The notes beneath the pieces were generated by a model. It did no database searches. It was not told the origin of the DNA and saw only the letters and a program-made list of their open reading frames with translations. A stretch of DNA of 64,000 nt from Phanerochaete sordida. Its lineage: Eukaryota; Basidiomycota; Agaricomycetes; Polyporales; Phanerochaetaceae. Both the position numbers and the translations under genes were made by a program. This document shows positions 58,744 to 64,000 of the stretch, in pieces. Every line of letters starts with the position of its first letter. Within the stretch, counting starts at the first letter, position 1. The stretch is taken from assembly GCA_019973155.2 (NCBI GenBank), contig BPQB01000081.1:62001-126000 (forward strand), in the 5' to 3' direction.

Positions 58744-59172
58744 AGACACGCCCATGGGCTGTCAGCCGCACCTGCTCTCCTCGTTCGTCTTTGGATGTAG
58801 AACGCTATCGTCGCATGTAATTTTGCTTTGTATGATAGGTAACTTAATTGGATGCATCTCGAGAACGTGCGAAATGACATGACTTGCGCTTGCAGCAATG
58901 CTACCGTCACCTCGTATAGCATCGCCCACGCACATGTTCTATCAATGCTGATGGACACTATATGCAAACAAGGCAGGCCAGCTAAGAAAGAAATCAAGTG
59001 CAAGTGACTGCGTCCAACTTGTCACAACAGCGTTTCGCCCAATGATTTAGAACAAAGTGTTTTCGAGACATGGTGCACTGCTGCATTGATTTACACCGAG
59101 TACAGTTCTCTATCATTACAAGGTTCTAATGTACAATCCGATGTCCGCAGCTGTCGTAGAATTTACGCTAAT
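58744..59172. other. Intergenic, convergent 3' ends (CRIPT / aspartic protease)
   Basis: About 430 bases, A/T-richer than the coding DNA, holding both 3' UTRs. No gene was seen. Confidence 0.5.
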
Positions 59173-60802
59173 TTAGGAGGACCAATACTCATGCGTACGA
59201 GCGGCAGCCTCAGCAATCTCCTCGTCCGAAGCGTCGACACTGACCCGGCGGACGGAGCGACGGCGGGCAACAGTGGACGTCGGGGGCCCATCGTTGGTCA
59301 AGTTGAACTGGCCCTGGAGATCCGTCCACTGCTGAATACGCGCGTTGTTCGAGTCATTGAAGCTCGACCACGCCGCATCCTGATTCGTCGTCTGCGCCTA
59401 CGTCAGCACTGACCAGCCCCCTACAAACACAGCGTACTCACGGGCAAAAGCTGAATGTACGGCGGCGCGGCACCCTCCGTCGTGTTCGTCCAGTTGCCGA
59501 AGTTGAACACGGCGTACACGTTGCGCATGAACGAGTCGCCGAGGATGAAGTCGAGCCCCTGCGACGCCTCGTCCGCAGGCTGGAACGTGTTCACGCAAAT
59601 CGTCTGATTCGTGCCGTCCGAGAAGTTACCCAGGTTGTTCACGCGCGTGAGGTCGAGCGGGTTCAGCGGGTATACGGTGCCACTGTCGACGCGTCAGTAC
59701 GGAGAGAAGTGAGGCAGGGAGGAGAACGCACTTGAAGGTCATGGACACATTCTTGCGCGTGTCGCACGGAAGCTGCCACACGCCATTCTTCGCGTCGAGC
59801 GCCTTAATGCCAGGCACGTCCTTGTACACCGCGTCCCAGTAGTACTGCGGCATGATGCCAAGGCTCGTGCCGCTGTCGAGCAACGACAGCGTCTTGTTCT
59901 TCACACTGTCGCTCACGCCCTTGACCTTGCTCAGCAGGCCGTGCCCGGAGAAGTTCTTCCCGTCGACGACGACGCCGTCCATGACCGAGATCCACTGCTC
60001 GAGCTGCGACACGACGGGGATCTGCGTCTGGTTGAGCACCGCGCTCCAGTTCGGGTCGACCTCGCCGACGCTGAAGATCCCGCCGTCCGTCACGCCGAGG
60101 TTCGAGCGCGAGAGCAGGAACGAGAAGTAGTTCGGGAGGGAGGGGTTCGCGGCGAAGATGTTGTATAGCACCGGCAGCCCGCCGGTGTTGTTCTTGCACG
60201 CGAGTGTGGTGTGCACCTCGGAGATGTTTTTGCTAAGAAATGTGAGCGGGTTGCGGGAGCGAGAACAGGGAGGGACGTACGATGAGAGACCGAGCAGGCC
60301 GAGGTCGTTGTCGGATGTGGCGTTGCTGCCAGGCGCATTGACTAGATGCGCGAATACGTGTTCAATATTCTATCGTACAGCAAGAGACTGCTCACTTACT
60401 GAACGCCTGCGAGGGGATCGAGTAGTTGCCAAACTGCGCGGGCGCGACGAAAACATCGCCCGTCGCGGCAGTCATGTCGCCGTACTGCACCGTGACGCTG
60501 ATGTTCGTGTCGTTCGCGGCGGGCGAGAGCGTGATGTTCTGCGTGTTGAGCCAGAGGTCCGCGCTGCCCGTGTCGAGCTGCACCTCGTAGCTCTGGCCGT
60601 CGACGGTGATGTTCGCGACGTAGATCACCTCGCCGTCGCCCGCGAGGTCGACGACGTTGAACACGAACGGGTCCGCGATGTTCGTGAAGTTCATCAGCGT
60701 GCTCTGCGGGATGGGAATCTGCCGCTTCGCGGGCATGTGCAGCACCGCGGCCGTGGCGGTGCCGGCGAGCGTGAGCGGGAGGAGCGAGCGCAGGTGGTGC
60801 AT
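59173..60802 (-). CDS. Secreted pepsin-like aspartic protease (A1)
   Basis: Extracellular endopeptidase with acidic pH optimum expected. Several exons run from an ATG at 60802 to a TAA at 59173. A signal peptide (MHHLRSLLPLTLAGTATAAV) precedes a short propeptide-like segment and the two lobes. The catalytic Asp residues are in QLDTGSADLW and LLDSGTSLGIM. YGDMTAATGD is the flap region with the Tyr, and DFILGDSFMRNVYAVFNF marks the second-lobe hydrophobic strand. Many NxS/T sequons (NITL, NISV, NYS, NTT) suggest heavy glycosylation. The C-terminus is Arg-rich and ends THEYWSS, without a clear GPI signal. TATAAA lies 61 bases before the ATG. Useful for nitrogen acquisition on wood or litter. Confidence 0.9.
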
Positions 60803-60862
60803 GTCGGTCCGGATTGCGACGGGGAGTAAGGTGAGACGACCTCCACACACGCCGACCACGGA

Positions 60863-60868
60863 TTTATA
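60863..60868 (-). promoter_or_regulatory. TATA box of the aspartic protease gene
   Basis: The minus strand reads GCGTATAAATCC, 61 bases upstream of the ATG. Confidence 0.5.
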
Positions 60869-61627
60869 CGCTCGCCCCCGCCGCTTTCGAGCGCAGGCGG
60901 GCGATGTGGGTCGGTCCAGAGTGCGGAGCGGAAGCAGGCGCAGCCGCCGCGTACGGACGCAGCAGCAGCAGCGCGCCCTGCCAGTGTTCGCGCACGGAAC
61001 GCTGCAGACGGCGCTGTGATCGGGTGCCCCGCCCGAATCGAAAGCGGCGGCGCGGCCGCTTTCGTCGCGCAGCTCGCAGCACCCGCGCCGCCCCCGATCG
61101 CTCAGGGGGCCCGGCGCCCGTGCGTCAAGCCTGTGTTCGACGCCAAGGTCGGCTGCGCCATGACCTGCGGTCTGTGAGGTGTCTTGCATGCAGCGCAAAT
61201 TCGGGGCGGCGGCGCGACAGAACGTGCAGAGTCAGCACGTCGACGTTCGAGGGCGGGTGCCGGCTCACCGACTCGGGGCGAACTTCCGTGCTGTAGACAG
61301 GAGGGATACGATCACGGATGCTGCGCTGTGCAAATCCTGTGCGATTGCATCCGCCGCCATACGCAGCGCGAGGTCATAACATTGTCGTCATACCCCACTG
61401 CGCCTGTTGTGGCGGGTGCGCCGAAGTCGTCGAGGGAGGGTTTCGACCTACCGCTAGAGGCTAGACCGCTGGCTCGAGTAGTGCTCCGAGTGTGGGACAT
61501 GATTCTAGTATTGCAAAGTTCTAAAACAAAGTGCATAGATGGTAGTAACAACAGAGCAGTGGGACAGCATAGATCGAACAAACAACACCTCACCAAATCC
61601 AAAGTAGATGACTCCAAAATATATCAA
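60869..61627. other. Intergenic, aspartic-protease upstream / SNF2 3' end
   Basis: About 760 bases, GC-rich at the left and A/T-rich near the SNF2 stop codon. No further gene was recognised. Confidence 0.45.
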
Positions 61628-64000
61628 CTAATCCACCACATTCCCCGTGCGATCCCGGTAGATCTCAGTGTCGATGGTGTTCGTGCTCAGGAACCGCCAT
61701 ATTTTGACGGGCAGGAGCTGGCCGTAACGACGGACACGGCCGATGGCTTGTGTCTCGCAGGCGTCGTAGATCTCTTTCGAGGGAGCAAGGAGCGGCGAGA
61801 GGAAGATGGCGTGGTTGGCACCCGTCAGGTTCGCACCACTCGCGCTCTCGTCCATGACGTTGAGCAGCAGGACGCGCTCGGACGAGTCGTTCTGGTACTT
61901 GTCGAGGTTCTTCGACTTTTGCGAAGCCGAGCCCTTGATCTCGAGGAACTTGATCTTCTGAGAGTCGAGGGCCTCGCCGACCTTCTTCATCAGGTCGGGG
62001 AACTGGACGAAGATGAGCACGCGTTCCTTCTTCGGGATGCGTCGCCTGTGGAAGGAAGTAAATCAGCGTTTAGGAGAATCACGGCCTATGCCTGGACTCA
62101 CAGTATGAGGTCGATGACCTTCTCGAGCTTCAACCCGTAGTGCTTCGCGTTCTTATCTCGCACAGCGTCGTCTACACCGAGCGTGTTGCCGCGCACGACG
62201 TTGAGCACGCGTGCGGCGGCCTTGCACGCCGTCTTGCTTGCCACCGCGTTCTTCTTCGGCGCCTCGTCCTCGTCCATGTCGTCGTCCTGCGCGTGCGCCT
62301 CGCCCGCCGCGAAAATGCACTCCTCGCGCTCGGCGCACTCGGTGACGCACTTGACACAGCCCATGTGCCCGCAGCTCGAGAGCAGGGCGATCTCGTCGAT
62401 GGTGAGCGTGCGGCCCTGGCACTGCGCCGAGCGGCACTGCACGGTCAGCGGCTTCTCCTGCTGCTTCTGCAGGTCGCGCACGGCGGTGAAGAACCGCAGC
62501 GAGCGCACACGCCCGGTGAGCTCCTTCGTGACGCGGCGGATCTCGTGCGTGTGTTCGCGGTGTGCCCAGATCTGCTCCTTCTGCTTCTCGGTCAACCCGT
62601 CGTCGGACTTGCCCTTGCCCTTTCCGCCACCTCGCGGCTTGGCGGCGGTGGTGGTCTTGTTGGTGATGGGTTGGAGAGGAGCTTTGGCCTGCGCCTTCTC
62701 GAGTAGCTCCTCAACGATCTTTGTGGCATCGTTGTCGCCCACGCCCTCCGTTCGCGACACGCGAATGTACTCCTGGAACAGCGACTCGTCCGACTGGAAG
62801 GGGTTGAGTTTCTTCTGCGTCTCAACGCCAACCTGCAGCTTCTTGAGCAGATCCTTCTTACAGGCTTCCAGCTGCTCCTTTCGCTCGGTGACAATGATCT
62901 CGCAAGCCTTCATGGCATTGTCCTTCTTGGTCTCGAGATCGAAGTGTGAGCAGCGCTTCAGGAGTGCCTCTTCTGCGGAACTAAGTCGTACGTGTGGTCA
63001 GCAAGTATCTACCAAGAAGGATGGGCTGAGCTCACCTGCTCTCGCCGAGTACCTGCGCCAGACGCTTCTCGCGATCGCTTTCGGTCTTCTTGCCACGCTT
63101 GATGGTCATGTCAAGGGCACGCAGATGATGTTCAAGCTCCAGGTAGATCGCCCGCTCGGCCGCAGGGAGGTCAATCTTCTCGATGACCTCCTTGCAAATA
63201 ATCTCGTCGATCTCGGCGATGTTCTGCACAGCGAGCCATGTCAGACGGTCGTATGTGAGCAGCAACAAGGGGAAACATACCTGGCGAACAAACTGATCTA
63301 GGAACGCCTGGCCAATCTTGTGACGATGCGCGTGCCACTCGAGACTATGGACCTCGCGGAAAGAGTGGAACTTCTCGACAGCTGAAGGGTGGGGTCAGCT
63401 TAGCCATGAACGCCACAGCAAAGAACCTGCCTGTCTGCTCCCTCTTGCGCTTCTTAGCAGAGTCGCCCTCACCATCGTCGTCGACGCCGAGGTGAATGTT
63501 GAGGAACGCCGAGATCGTCTTCAAGGCACCAAAGTCTTGGACGGGCGGCGTGCCGGACAGCACCCAATGACGCGTCGCGGAGACGTTCGAGATCATCGAC
63601 AAGGTCTTGCCCTCCAGGTACGTGTACTCGTCGACGACCTTGCGCGCAAAGTGGAACATCTCGAACGGCGGCGCTTTCATCTTCTTCCACTCGTCAGACA
63701 CCTTGCGGAGGCCCTTGAGGCCCCACGGGTCCGCGTCGGCACGCTTCTTCTTCGGTGCGGGCTTCTTCTCGTCGTCGTCGTCCCGCTTGCGCTTCTTCGC
63801 ATTCGCGCCCTTGCCCTTGCCCTTCGGCTCGTCGACGTCCATGGCATCGGAGGAGGCCTCTTCAAAGTCGGAGCTCGAAGCGACGCTCGCGGCTTTAGCC
63901 TTGCCCTTGGCTTTGGCAGGAGCCTTGGCCTTCTTAGGGGCGGCGACCTCCTCCTCGGAGCCCTCGTCTTCGACCTCTATCTCGGCGTCACTCTCCTCGG
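61628..64000 (-). CDS. SNF2-family helicase with RING-like domain, C-terminal part (runs off right edge)
   Basis: Chromatin-remodelling or DNA-repair ATPase with ubiquitin-ligase character. Only the 3' part is present; the 5' end is beyond 64000. From right to left the protein has a Lys/Arg- and Asp/Glu-rich insertion (DEPKGKGKGANAKKRKRDD), then HFARKVVDEYTYLEGKTLS and RHWVLSGTPPVQDFGALK (motif III of the ATPase). After a helical spacer comes a RING-like Cys/His cluster (LLSSCGHMGCVKC, AEREECIF). The C-terminal helicase lobe has MLIFVQFPDLMKKV, NVMDESASGANLTGANHAIF and QAIGRVRRYGQLLPVKIW, i.e. motifs V and VI, and ends RDRTGNVVD. The order SNF2-RING-HelC suggests a SHPRH/Rad5/Irc20-like enzyme. 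Introns are about 50-65 nt. Confidence 0.85.

Overview
The window is nuclear DNA of a filamentous basidiomycete, most likely an Agaricomycete with white-rot or litter-decay habits. The reasons are GC-rich coding exons, many 45-60 nt GT-AG introns with CTNA-type branch points, a GH7 cellobiohydrolase carrying a fungal CBM1 (typically absent or reduced in brown-rot polypores), DUF6535 membrane proteins, and basidiomycete-style F-box/LRR proteins. No rRNA, CRISPR array or intact transposon was seen. The only RNA gene found is an intron-containing tRNA-His.

Layout. 1-17 kb holds MMS19 (partial, minus), a dual-specificity phosphatase (minus), the secreted GH7-CBM1 cellobiohydrolase (minus) behind a 1.3 kb upstream region, MED4 (minus), a CLC chloride channel or exchanger (plus), a PAF-acetylhydrolase-type lipase (minus), tRNA-His (plus), a class I HDAC (plus) and RPB8 (minus). 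17-24.4 kb holds two related genes for an unrecognised CCHC zinc-finger-like domain, a 77-residue unknown protein and a sirtuin, all minus. 24.5-28 kb holds PEX7 and a secreted GH16 enzyme (plus). 28.8-48.9 kb is an accessory-looking region. It has three GRDP/DUF1399-like genes (two in tandem, one inverted 12 kb further on), an F-box/LRR gene and two tandem DUF6535 membrane proteins whose promoters are duplicated too, together with a PAP2 lipid phosphatase and a CTD-interacting-domain protein. 51-64 kb holds a second F-box gene, ubiquitin-eS31, an RFC3-type clamp-loader subunit, an EFM7/NNT1-like methyltransferase, an orphan TATA-driven segment, CRIPT, a secreted A1 aspartic protease and a partial SNF2/RING helicase (minus, runs off the right edge).

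How the genes relate. Most are ordinary housekeeping genes in genome maintenance (MMS19, RFC3, SNF2), transcription (MED4, RPB8, CID protein, HDAC, sirtuin) and translation or ubiquitin supply. They are interleaved with secreted degradative enzymes (GH7, GH16, aspartic protease) that suit growth on plant debris. Several pairs are divergent and probably share promoters: sirtuin/PEX7, ubiquitin-eS31/RFC3, MED4/CLC and F-box/DUF6535. The most novel material is the 28.8-48.9 kb paralogue region and the CCHC-domain pair at 17-21 kb.

Splice sites were placed by eye from GT/AG sites, phase continuity and family conservation. Coordinates are whole-gene spans (start codon to stop codon, introns included).
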